Assembly (NCBI GenBank): GCA_964542225.1
Contig: CAZITO010000065.1
Location: 1 to 13,752 of the forward strand
DNA length: 13,752 bases
Reading direction: 5' to 3'
From: Scybalousia_A sp964542225
GTDB taxonomy: Bacteria; Bacteroidota; Bacteroidia; Bacteroidales; P3
Shown here: one piece after another, positions 7,698 to 13,752 of the stretch
How positions within the stretch are numbered: position 1 is the stretch's first letter
How the letters are laid out: every line of letters starts with the position of its first letter
Notes under the pieces: generated by a model
The model's input: the letters and a program-made list of their open reading frames with translations, nothing else
Told to the model about the DNA's origin: nothing
The model's database searches: none
Position numbers and translations under genes: made by a program

Positions 7698-9518
7698 TTA
7701 TTCATTCAAGGATTGTTTTGCCTGATTGGCACGTTTTCTCTGCACCTCATCAAGTATTATTTTGCGTATTCTTAAATGTAAAGGAGTGATTTCCAAATAT
7801 TCATCATCTTTGATATATTCCATAGCCTCCTCCAAAGAGAATTTTATGGCAGGTGCAATGTTGTTTTTCTCATCACTTCCCGCTGCACGCATATTGGTCA
7901 GTTTCTTTGTAATAACAAGATTTACCACAATATCGTCAGGTCGCAAGCCTTCTCCTACTACCATACCCGTATATATTTCATCTCCCGGTTCTACAAAAAA
8001 CCTGCCTCTATCCTGTAATTTATTAAGTGAATATTCTATTACCTGTCCTGTTTCTTTGGCTATCAAAGCGCCCATTCTCTTGGATGGCATTTCTCCTTTC
8101 CAAGCCTCAAAACCTTTAAGTTGATGTGCCATAATAGCCTCCCCTTCCGAAATTGTAAGAATTGCGTTTGAAAGTCCTATTATTCCGCGTGAAGGAATGG
8201 AAAACTCTATATGTTGTCTGTCTCCTTGAGGTTCCATACTTATAAGTTCTCCTTTGCGAGAGGTTACTTGCTCTATTATCTTGCCGGCATATTGTTCTGG
8301 GGTTACTATTATAAGTTGCTCTATAGGTTCGCATTTTTTACCATCTATTTCTTTTATTATAACTTTTGGCTGACCTACTTGCAACTCATACCCCTCTCTT
8401 CGCATTGTCTCTATAAGAATACTCAAATGCAAAATACCTCTACCATAAACTATCATAGTATCAGGCGATTCAGTATCCTCCACTCTAAGAGCCAAATTCT
8501 TTTCCAACTCTGCGTGCAATCTGTCTCTCAAATGCCTTGAAGTAACATATTTACCCTCTCTGCCAAAGAAAGGCGAGTTGTTGATAGTAAACAACATACT
8601 CAAAGTTGGTTCATCTACCTTTATAGGTGGCAGAGGTTCCGGATTTTCTTTGTCGCAAATGGTATCTCCTATATCAAAATTGTCTATACCCAAACAAGCC
8701 ACTATCTCTCCTGCCTGAACGGGCGTTTTTACTTTTTCCTTGGCCAGTCCCTCAAAAACATATAACTCCTTAACCTTACTAACACTCTTTTCTCCATTGG
8801 CTTTGCAGAGCATAACCTCTTGTCCTGCTTGCAAACTGCCTCTGTGCAAACGTCCGACTGCTATTCTTCCTACGTATGAAGAATAATCCAGCGAAGAAAT
8901 CATCATTTGAGTATTGCCTTCAACTTCATGGTATGGCGGAACATACTTGATTATCGTATCCAAAAGATAAGCAACATCTGTTGTCGGTTTGGTATAATCC
9001 TCACTCATCCAACCTTGTTTGGAAGAGCCATAAACAGTAGGAAAATCCAATTGTTCCTCGCTTGCACCCAAAACACACATAAGGTCAAAAACCTTTTCCA
9101 TTGTGCCGATAGGGTCACAATTGGGCTTGTCCACCTTGTTTATCACCACAATAGGTTTAAGGTTTAACTCTATGGCTTTTTGCAAAACAAAACGGGTTTG
9201 AGGCATGGGACCCTCAAAAGCATCCACCACCAAAAGCACTCCGTCTGCCATATTAAGCACACGTTCCACTTCTCCTCCAAAATCGCTGTGTCCCGGCGTG
9301 TCAATAATATTTATTTTATAATCTTTATAACGAATGGAAACATTTTTGGAAAGAATTGTAATACCTCTTTCTCTTTCCAAATCATTGCTATCAAGTATAA
9401 GTTCTTTTTTTTCTTGATTATCTCTAAAAAGTTTTGCTTGATAAAGCATTCTATCAACCAATGTTGTTTTTCCATGATCAACATGAGCGATTATTGCTAC
9501 GTTGCGAATATTTTGCAT
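7698..9518 (-). CDS. typA: Ribosome-associated translational GTPase TypA/BipA
   Basis: A 606-residue translational GTPase, the usual size for TypA/BipA. It binds the ribosome and supports late 50S assembly and growth under stress such as low temperature. The GTPase domain shows the P-loop AHVDHGKT (11-18), switch I RERGITI (49-55), switch II DTPGH (73-77) and NKVD (127-130). The EF-G-like domains and the family-specific C-terminal region (RPDDIVVNL, KKLTNMRAAGSDE) follow. The ATG at 9516-9518 is followed directly by MQNIRNVAIIAHVDHGK, which is the expected N-terminus. The gene lies 45 bp downstream of a methyltransferase gene on the same strand. I see no exact -7 element in that gap, so its transcription may come from within or upstream of the restriction-modification genes. 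Confidence 0.97.
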   Translation of the reverse strand: MQNIRNVAIIAHVDHGKTTLVDRMLYQAKLFRDNQEKKELILDSNDLERERGITILSKNVSIRYKDYKINIIDTPGHSDFGGEVERVLNMADGVLLVVDAFEGPMPQTRFVLQKAIELNLKPIVVINKVDKPNCDPIGTMEKVFDLMCVLGASEEQLDFPTVYGSSKQGWMSEDYTKPTTDVAYLLDTIIKYVPPYHEVEGNTQMMISSLDYSSYVGRIAVGRLHRGSLQAGQEVMLCKANGEKSVSKVKELYVFEGLAKEKVKTPVQAGEIVACLGIDNFDIGDTICDKENPEPLPPIKVDEPTLSMLFTINNSPFFGREGKYVTSRHLRDRLHAELEKNLALRVEDTESPDTMIVYGRGILHLSILIETMRREGYELQVGQPKVIIKEIDGKKCEPIEQLIIVTPEQYAGKIIEQVTSRKGELISMEPQGDRQHIEFSIPSRGIIGLSNAILTISEGEAIMAHQLKGFEAWKGEMPSKRMGALIAKETGQVIEYSLNKLQDRGRFFVEPGDEIYTGMVVGEGLRPDDIVVNLVITKKLTNMRAAGSDEKNNIAPAIKFSLEEAMEYIKDDEYLEITPLHLRIRKIILDEVQRKRANQAKQSLNE

Positions 9519-9563
9519 ATTATGTAATTTTTTATTAATTTTTAAATAATTCCATATAATATA

Positions 9564-10352
9564 TCAACCAATAAATAAATCGTTTTGTTTATATATTGCT
9601 AATCTTTCTTGCGCTACTTCAATATATTCTTTTGATATTTCCGAACCAATCCATTTTCTGTGTAACAGTTCTGCTATTTTTGCTGTTGTTCCGCTTCCCA
9701 TAAATGGGTCATAAACCAAATCATACTCATTTGTCCAAGTTACAATTTGGTCGGCTACCAATTTTTCCGGAAATATTGCAGGATGCTTAAACGCCACTTT
9801 ATCTTTTGTGGAAATTCCACCTCCTATGGAATAGGCAAATACGTTACCAACTTTTTTTTCCTCCGTCCGTTCTATTTTTTCATAATTCAACGTTCCTTCT
9901 TTACCTCTGTTTTTCATATTGGCAAGACCTCTGTATTTTGTTTTCTCTTTTATGGGATTAAAAGTCTTCGGACTGCCTTTGGACAAACAAAACATATACT
10001 CAAACATTTGATGATAACGGTTCCCCGTTTGTGGCATTGGGTTATTTTTATAATAAATCATAGTGTCGTGTAATCTAAAACCTATATCCATAAACTTCAA
10101 AGCCTGACGAAAACTCGTTCCTGTTTCACTTCCATCAACGGTGGCATCGGCAACAACCCAAATAACAACACCTCCTTTTTTGATAATACGAAACAATTCT
10201 TTTGCAATATTATCAAAATCAAAACTATAGCCGTTATAATTTCTTATATTGTCGTATGGAGGTGAGGTAATAACAAAATCAACACTTTCCTCCTCCATTT
10301 TCTGCATCGTTAATAAACAATCCTCGTTATATATATGACCACATTCTACCAT
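9564..10352 (-). CDS. DNA amino-methyltransferase, permuted (beta-type), phage-like
   Basis: A 262-residue S-adenosylmethionine-dependent DNA methyltransferase. The catalytic motif TSPPYD (29-34) comes first and the cofactor-binding motif DPFMGSGTT (215-223) near the C-terminus, the order of beta-class enzymes. SPPY is common in N4-cytosine enzymes but also occurs in N6-adenine enzymes, so the modified base is open. The stretches NGYSFDFDNIA and ETGTSFRQALKFMDIGF resemble, from memory, a family often found in phages and as stand-alone methyltransferases. It therefore may not be the original partner of the neighbouring endonuclease. It starts 44 bp after the other methyltransferase and has a strong ribosome binding site, AAAGAGGT, 6 nt before ATG. 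Its leader nearly repeats the endonuclease leader. Confidence 0.88.
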   Translation of the reverse strand: MVECGHIYNEDCLLTMQKMEEESVDFVITSPPYDNIRNYNGYSFDFDNIAKELFRIIKKGGVVIWVVADATVDGSETGTSFRQALKFMDIGFRLHDTMIYYKNNPMPQTGNRYHQMFEYMFCLSKGSPKTFNPIKEKTKYRGLANMKNRGKEGTLNYEKIERTEEKKVGNVFAYSIGGGISTKDKVAFKHPAIFPEKLVADQIVTWTNEYDLVYDPFMGSGTTAKIAELLHRKWIGSEISKEYIEVAQERLAIYKQNDLFIG

Positions 10353-10358
10353 CGTTCT

Positions 10359-10387
10359 ACCTCTTTGTTTTTGACAAAATATTGGTT
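10359..10387 (-). promoter_or_regulatory. Duplicated leader block before the second methyltransferase
   Basis: The 20-bp block tttttgacaaaatattggtt (10368-10387, + strand) and the adjacent acctcttt (10359-10366) also occur in front of the endonuclease gene at 12167-12186 and 12156-12163. On the - strand this gives a ribosome binding site AAAGAGGT 6 nt before the start. The arm TGACAAA (10372-10378) is present but its inverted partner is replaced by TTATTGT (10386-10392), so only half of the endonuclease inverted repeat is kept. TATTTTG within it is one base short of a -7 element, so whether it is a promoter is uncertain. Confidence 0.6.
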
Positions 10388-10396
10388 ATTGTATTT

Positions 10397-11287
10397 TTAA
10401 AATAAATTATTCCGTTTTAATAATGGTTCTATACGTTTATTAGCTAAATCTATGTAATCCTTATTTATTTCATAACCTATAAAATTTCTATTTGATTTTA
10501 AGGATGACACTGCAGTTGTTCCGCTACCCATAAAAGGGTCTAAAACAACATCATCTTTGAAAGAATATAACTGAATCAATCTATAAGGCAATTCTTCGGG
10601 AAACGGAGCAGGATGTCCAATACGTTTGGCACTTTCCGCATTCATTGTCCAAACAGATTTTGTCCATTGTATAAAATCCTCTTTTGCAATGGTATTTTCT
10701 TTTTCCTTTTTTTCTCTCTTATAATCCCCTTTGGAAAATACCAAAATATATTCATGCACATCTCTCAATATAGGATTGGAGGCACTTTGCCAACTACCCC
10801 AAGCCGTAGAAGGCGAAGCACTCGAAGCCTTATTCCAAATAATTTCTCCTCTCATATTAAATCCTATATCTATCATTATTTTTGATATATAATCAGATAG
10901 TGGAATATATGGTTTGCGTCCAATATTCGCAATATTCACACAGGCTCTTCCTCCATTTACCAACACCCTATAAGTTTCCGTAAAAACATTTTGTAACAAT
11001 CGCAAATATTCTTGCAAAGATAAATCCTCGTCATATTCTTTTGAAACATTGTACGGAGGAGATGTTATCATCAAATCAACACAATTATTGGGCAATTCTC
11101 TCATATTCTCACAAGAGGCACAAATTATTTTATTCAAATATGCCTTTGGAAAAATATTATCATCTTCTTTAACAGCATTTTTTTTATCCAACTCCTTGTA
11201 AAGTTTGGAATTGTAGAATTTTTCGGAATTATGATTTATTCTGCCCGAAGTACCAAAAGAACTTGTTTGTGTTGCCGATGTTTTCAT
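10397..11287 (-). CDS. DNA amino-methyltransferase of a type II restriction-modification system
   Basis: A 296-residue beta-type DNA methyltransferase. The catalytic motif TSPPYN (75-80) precedes a central region with WNKASSASPSTAWGSW (151-166) that probably includes part of the target-recognition region, and the cofactor motif DPFMGSGTT (250-258) lies near the C-terminus. The SPPY form favours N4-cytosine methylation without proving it. An N-terminal extension with NSEKFYNSKLYKELD (20-34) occurs, as I recall, in several type II methyltransferases paired with endonucleases. The ATG follows the endonuclease stop as TAGTTATG with no Shine-Dalgarno sequence, which suggests translational coupling. 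It should protect host DNA from that endonuclease. It is only distantly similar to the methyltransferase gene downstream. Confidence 0.9.
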   Translation of the reverse strand: MKTSATQTSSFGTSGRINHNSEKFYNSKLYKELDKKNAVKEDDNIFPKAYLNKIICASCENMRELPNNCVDLMITSPPYNVSKEYDEDLSLQEYLRLLQNVFTETYRVLVNGGRACVNIANIGRKPYIPLSDYISKIMIDIGFNMRGEIIWNKASSASPSTAWGSWQSASNPILRDVHEYILVFSKGDYKREKKEKENTIAKEDFIQWTKSVWTMNAESAKRIGHPAPFPEELPYRLIQLYSFKDDVVLDPFMGSGTTAVSSLKSNRNFIGYEINKDYIDLANKRIEPLLKRNNLF

Positions 11288-11289
11288 AA

Positions 11290-12147
11290 CTACAAATTTA
11301 TCAGTTGCAAGAACCTCTCCGCACGCTCTATATCAGAATTTTCTTGTGAAGCCAATGTAATGATTTCTCCCAATTCTTTTTTATTTTTCATCGCTGAAAA
11401 ATAATAGAAATCTGTATTAAGAAGATTTTTACAAATATTTTCTAATTCAACATAACTTGACGGTGTAATAAATCCCTGCGAATCTGATGTTTTTATAAAA
11501 TTTTCATCTATTGGCTTTGGATTTAAAGAGATAAAACTTTGCACAACACCACTTTGTTTCAATTGATCCACCTTTTCTTCGTAAGTTAAACTTATAGGAC
11601 TATTTCCCAATACAACAATTGGTATGGTTGCACTATGAGAACAAACTCTAATATCCACACTTTTGCCAATAGCTTTTAACATACTATCAGAACGCATTAA
11701 AGAGGGAACACCTTTGTGTGATTTGTAATTTCCAACATACCTAATCTTACCGTCAGAACAATACTCATAATTAGAAACAATACTCATCTTTATTTCAAAA
11801 ATTATTTTTATATCATCCGGAGTTTGTTGTATGGTATTTCTTTTTGAAATAACCAAATCTGCAGGAGATTGTTTTGTTAATCCTATTGAGTCACAAATAA
11901 CACCATTGACAGCGTATAAGCCATTCTTTTTTGCTATTGGTTCTATAAGGTTCCTACACCATTTTTCAGTGAAACGACCAATCAAAGAATTTCTCGCTTG
12001 CAACGCCCTATTTTCCGCACTCATTCCTTTGGGAATATAGGCATAGTAATTGGATGACAATTTGTAAAACAATTGCTCCACCGAAGCAAAATTATTTATT
12101 GCCTGCTCAAAAAAACTTATCTCAACATCCTCATTCCACAAATTCAT
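11290..12147 (-). CDS. Type II restriction endonuclease, PD-(D/E)XK type (predicted)
   Basis: A 285-residue soluble protein that I assign as the nuclease of the restriction-modification cluster. The best active-site candidate is SPADLVI (94-100, Asp97) followed by IFEIKM (116-121, Glu118 and Lys120), which matches the D..E-x-K arrangement of the PD-(D/E)XK fold. A helix with Glu62 (GRFTEKW) before it could contribute a further acidic residue. The recognition site cannot be read from the sequence. The gene is first in the cluster, 2 bp ahead of a methyltransferase, which is the typical setting. It has a strong ribosome binding site AAAGAGGT 8 nt before ATG. A perfect inverted repeat sits in its leader. 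No controller (C) protein gene is present. Confidence 0.8.
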   Translation of the reverse strand: MNLWNEDVEISFFEQAINNFASVEQLFYKLSSNYYAYIPKGMSAENRALQARNSLIGRFTEKWCRNLIEPIAKKNGLYAVNGVICDSIGLTKQSPADLVISKRNTIQQTPDDIKIIFEIKMSIVSNYEYCSDGKIRYVGNYKSHKGVPSLMRSDSMLKAIGKSVDIRVCSHSATIPIVVLGNSPISLTYEEKVDQLKQSGVVQSFISLNPKPIDENFIKTSDSQGFITPSSYVELENICKNLLNTDFYYFSAMKNKKELGEIITLASQENSDIERAERFLQLINL

Positions 12148-12170
12148 ATAATCACACCTCTTTTATTTTT

Positions 12171-12191
12171 TGACAAAATATTGGTTTGTCA
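12171..12191 (-). promoter_or_regulatory. Perfect 7-7-7 inverted repeat in the endonuclease leader (candidate operator)
   Basis: TGACAAA (12171-12177) and TTTGTCA (12185-12191) are exact inverse complements around a 7-bp centre. The element begins about 3 bp after the transcription start predicted from the -7 box at 12201-12208, and lies between that start and the ribosome binding site at 12156-12163. As DNA it could be an operator; as RNA it could form a leader hairpin. No regulator gene is nearby, so a methyltransferase or a host protein would have to act on it if it is functional. Confidence 0.5.
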
Positions 12192-12200
12192 TTTTTTTTG

Positions 12201-12208
12201 CAAAGGTA
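12201..12208 (-). promoter_or_regulatory. -7 promoter element (TACCTTTG) for the restriction-modification cluster
   Basis: On the - strand TACCTTTG matches TAnnTTTG exactly, 53 bp before the endonuclease ATG, giving a leader of about 47 nt that includes the inverted repeat and the ribosome binding site. No good -33 TTTG is seen at normal spacing. It is divergent from the promoter at 12293-12300. Confidence 0.5.
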
Positions 12209-12292
12209 GTCAAAAAAAGCGTAAAATTTTATGATTTTCAAAGCCAAAGTATTTTAAGCAACAAAATATCTGTCAATAAAAGAGAAAAAACA

Positions 12293-12300
12293 TATCTTTG
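12293..12300 (+). promoter_or_regulatory. -7 promoter element (TATCTTTG) for the lytic transglycosylase
   Basis: TATCTTTG fits TAnnTTTG exactly and lies 25 bp before the ATG at 12326, implying a leader of about 19 nt. This places transcription start downstream of all in-frame codons between 12170 and about 12306, and so decides the start codon of the gene. No clear -33 element is present. Confidence 0.55.
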
Positions 12301-12325
12301 CAAATTAAAAAAATCACTTCACAAT

Positions 12326-13336
12326 ATGGAAAATTTTAGTGAAAAACATAAAAAAACTATTTATTCTCTTTGCATTCTTGCAATAGTATGCTCGTTAACT
12401 GCTATGATTATGCAACTTTTCGTTTTCTCAACAGATAAACCTGACGAAGAGGATTTTTATAGACAGAGTATTATAGAAAACCTACACAACTTCTCGGCAC
12501 CTTTACCTGAAAATCTTACTTTTTGTGGCGAACAAGTGCCTTTGGATAATACTTTTGTACGCGAGGCCTTGGATAGAGAACTAACCTCGTTAATGTATCA
12601 ACACAGCACAACTTTTCTTATTCTCAAACGTGCTTGGCGTTTTTTTCCAGAAATAGATAAATACCTCAACGAAGCCTCAGCACCTGAGGATTTAAAATAT
12701 CTTTGTGTTGCAGAAAGTTCACTCAATAATGTAATTTCACCAGCAAAGGCCGAAGGCTTTTGGCAATTTATGTCAGCCACAGCAAAACAATACGGACTAA
12801 CGGTAAGGGAAGATTATGACGAAAGATACAATTTGGAAAAAGCCACCAAAGCCGCTGTCAAATATCTGAAAGGAGCAAAAGGACGTTTTGGTAATTGGGC
12901 TTTGGCTTGTGCGTCTTATAATTGCGGAGAAAACGGACTGAAAAATCAAATAAAAAAACAAAACATCAACTCCTATTGGGACTTATCGCTTAATACAGAG
13001 ACCTCACGCTATGTTTATCGTATTTTGGCATACAAAATATTAATGCAAAACCCAAAACAATATGGCTTTTATCTTAGACAACAAGATGCCTATCAGCCTT
13101 TGGAATACAAAACCATCAAAGTAGACACCACAATAAACGACTTTTATTCTTTTTGCTCTCAAAACGACGTTGCCTATAAACATTTTAAGTCAGCCAACCC
13201 CGAATTAAGAAGCACTAAACTTCTCAATAAAGAGAAAAAAGTTTATACCCTCAGAATACCAACCAAAGAGTCTTATTCTTGGAAACATCTAATCAAAAAT
13301 TTGGACAAGCCATTTGACTATATAGATAGGTTGTAA
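12326..13336 (+). CDS. Membrane-anchored lytic transglycosylase (SLT domain, MltD-like)
   Basis: A 336-residue cell-wall enzyme expected to cleave the MurNAc-GlcNAc bond of peptidoglycan with 1,6-anhydro formation. An N-terminal membrane segment (about 12-34) anchors it with the catalytic part in the periplasm. The SLT domain has CVAESSLNN (127-135, catalytic Glu130), AEGFWQFMSATAKQYGL (142-158) and ASYNCGENGL (196-205). The C-terminal part (about 270-320: DTTINDFYSFCSQNDV, then YTLRIP) looks like one LysM-type module. The frame is open back to 12170, but the -7 box at 12293 and the lack of domain sequence upstream favour the ATG of MENFSEKHKK. It is divergent from the restriction-modification cluster. 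Its C-terminus is shorter than E. coli MltD. Confidence 0.88.
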   Translation: MENFSEKHKKTIYSLCILAIVCSLTAMIMQLFVFSTDKPDEEDFYRQSIIENLHNFSAPLPENLTFCGEQVPLDNTFVREALDRELTSLMYQHSTTFLILKRAWRFFPEIDKYLNEASAPEDLKYLCVAESSLNNVISPAKAEGFWQFMSATAKQYGLTVREDYDERYNLEKATKAAVKYLKGAKGRFGNWALACASYNCGENGLKNQIKKQNINSYWDLSLNTETSRYVYRILAYKILMQNPKQYGFYLRQQDAYQPLEYKTIKVDTTINDFYSFCSQNDVAYKHFKSANPELRSTKLLNKEKKVYTLRIPTKESYSWKHLIKNLDKPFDYIDRL

Positions 13337-13372
13337 TAAATTTTTGGCAAGTTTTATTAAAAGTTGTTATAA

Positions 13373-13423
13373 CATATAGGCAAAATCACAACCTGAGATT
13401 GTCTTATATAGCGTTGCCCTATG
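13373..13423. repeat. Imperfect long inverted repeat after the transglycosylase gene
   Basis: CATATAGGCAA (13373-13383) is nearly the inverse complement of TTGCCCTATG (13414-13423), differing by a one-base bulge and one substitution. The 30-nt interior holds ACAA and TTGT, which could form a small inner stem. It could be a transcript-end structure or a repeat element; no T tract follows directly. Confidence 0.35.
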
Positions 13424-13474
13424 CCAATTTATCACAACTCAAAATAACATATGTTAACCCATAAAAAAGAGCCC

Positions 13475-13522
13475 AAAAGTAACGGCTTTGCCCTTATAAA
13501 ACAGGCTGAGCCTGAGCCAAAA
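13475..13522 (-). repeat. Inverted copy of the left-edge intergenic repeat
   Basis: Read on the - strand this 48-bp block matches 47-94 at 41 of 48 bases, with the main difference a 4-base change (ATAA against CGTC). At that place it instead agrees with the first left-edge unit. It contains CAGGCT-C-AGCCTG (- strand), a near-perfect palindrome that the left copies lack. Beyond it on the - strand, AGCC..GGCT followed by CTTTTTT resembles a small terminator. It is intergenic and about 13.4 kb from the other copies. Confidence 0.75.
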
Positions 13523-13563
13523 AATATTTTTTCAGAAATTTTAATTGATATACACTAAAAGTT

Positions 13564-13571
13564 CAAAAATA
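13564..13571 (-). promoter_or_regulatory. Possible leftward promoter toward the inverted repeat
   Basis: On the - strand TATTTTTG fits TAnnTTTG, with a TTG 20 bp further upstream (13592-13594), about the spacing expected for a -33 element. It would transcribe leftward into the dispersed repeat copy and toward the end of the transglycosylase gene. No ORF follows, so if real it would make a short RNA or an antisense transcript. Confidence 0.22.
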
Positions 13572-13698
13572 GGGCTACTACTATTGATTATCAACTACTT
13601 AACCTTTTTCGAGGGGTCAAAAATAGGCAAAAATGGTCATTTTCAGCGTTTTCGAGAGGTTTTTTGAAGGAAATTTTTTTTCTTTGCCCGTTTTGTAA

Positions 13699-13752
13699 AA
13701 ATGAATCGGCGATTCATTTCGACGAAACGGCGTTTCGATAAAATAAAACGCC
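13699..13752. repeat. Cluster of nested perfect palindromes at the window edge
   Basis: AAATGAATC (13699-13707) and GATTCATTT (13711-13719) are perfect arms around GGC. CGAAAC (13723-13728) and GTTTCG (13732-13737) are perfect arms around GGC again. GGCGTTT (13729-13735) also pairs exactly with AAACGCC (13746-13752), so the second and third hairpins compete. The first two share the centre CGGCG, only 19 bp of sequence separate their starts from each other beyond the loop, and the series may continue past the window. Confidence 0.6.

Larger units (their letters stand above)
13337..13752. other. 416-bp non-coding tail rich in repeats and palindromes
   Basis: No gene is supported here. Just after the transglycosylase stop, TAATAAA (13334-13340) and TTTATTA (13353-13359) could form a weak AT-only terminator stem. 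An imperfect long inverted repeat follows (13373-13423), then AACATATGTT (13447-13456 region), the inverted dispersed repeat (13475-13522), short direct repeats (13561-13660) and the palindromes at 13699-13752. An ATG at 13702 opens a frame into the palindromes (MNRRFISTKRRFDK and on) that runs off the window; I regard it as a by-product of the palindromes. Confidence 0.55.

Noticed and set aside
10397..12147. Type I or type III restriction system, or a BREX-like system
   Set aside because: No helicase/translocase, specificity subunit, phosphatase or large ATPase is present; the endonuclease is small and methyltransferases are of the type II kind.
12148..12325. Controller (C) protein gene between the endonuclease and the transglycosylase
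   Set aside because: The gap is too short and contains promoters and an inverted repeat; no helix-turn-helix coding frame is present on either strand.
47..13522. The inverted repeats at both ends as termini of one 13.4-kb mobile element
   Set aside because: The interior is mainly conserved housekeeping genes (lpxB, typA, trkH, transglycosylase), there is no transposase or integrase, and the left side holds several tandem copies, so a dispersed repeat family is simpler.
13702..13752. Start of a new gene (MNRRFISTKRRFDK and on)
   Set aside because: The codons coincide with perfect palindromes and a similar peptide appears on the opposite strand, so the frame is explained by the palindromes. 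The window is too short to decide.

Overview
The window looks like a chromosomal segment of a low-GC member of the Bacteroidota, probably Bacteroidales-like. Three things point there: an outer-membrane beta-barrel protein with an N-terminal carboxypeptidase-regulatory-like domain, AT-rich leaders mostly lacking Shine-Dalgarno sequences, and several exact matches to the Bacteroidota -7 promoter element TAnnTTTG just upstream of predicted starts. No phage structural, conjugation, transposase, tRNA, rRNA or CRISPR sequence was seen.

Left part (1-4335). A tandem array of about 45-bp units occupies the left edge, followed by a promoter and a large TonB-receptor-like outer-membrane protein on the + strand. 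It converges on lpxB (lipid A disaccharide synthase) on the - strand. A 488-bp gap upstream of lpxB holds a start-less open frame that may be a gene remnant, and a hairpin that may terminate the block to its right.

Middle (4336-12147). Seven genes lie head to tail on the - strand. In transcription order they are a PD-(D/E)XK-type restriction endonuclease, two different amino-type DNA methyltransferases with SPPY motifs, typA/bipA (ribosome-associated GTPase), two tandem divergent trkH potassium-uptake membrane subunits, and a small three-helix membrane protein. The longest gap between neighbours is about 45 bp and none of these gaps holds an obvious terminator, so the defence genes may be read through into housekeeping genes. 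The endonuclease and the last methyltransferase carry nearly the same leader: a 20-bp identical block plus the same ribosome binding site. At the endonuclease this block is part of a perfect 7-7-7 inverted repeat; at the methyltransferase only half of that inverted repeat is present.

Right part (12148-13752). A divergent promoter drives a membrane-anchored lytic transglycosylase of the SLT/MltD type. The 416-bp non-coding tail carries an inverted copy of the repeat found at the left edge, short direct repeats, and at the very edge a run of nested palindromes, two of which share the centre CGGCG.

Functionally, the envelope genes (outer-membrane barrel, lpxB, transglycosylase), potassium uptake and typA are ordinary core functions. 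The restriction-modification cluster is the accessory part. The most unusual material is non-coding: the dispersed and tandem repeat family, the shared restriction-modification leader and the terminal palindromes. No clearly new protein system is evident.
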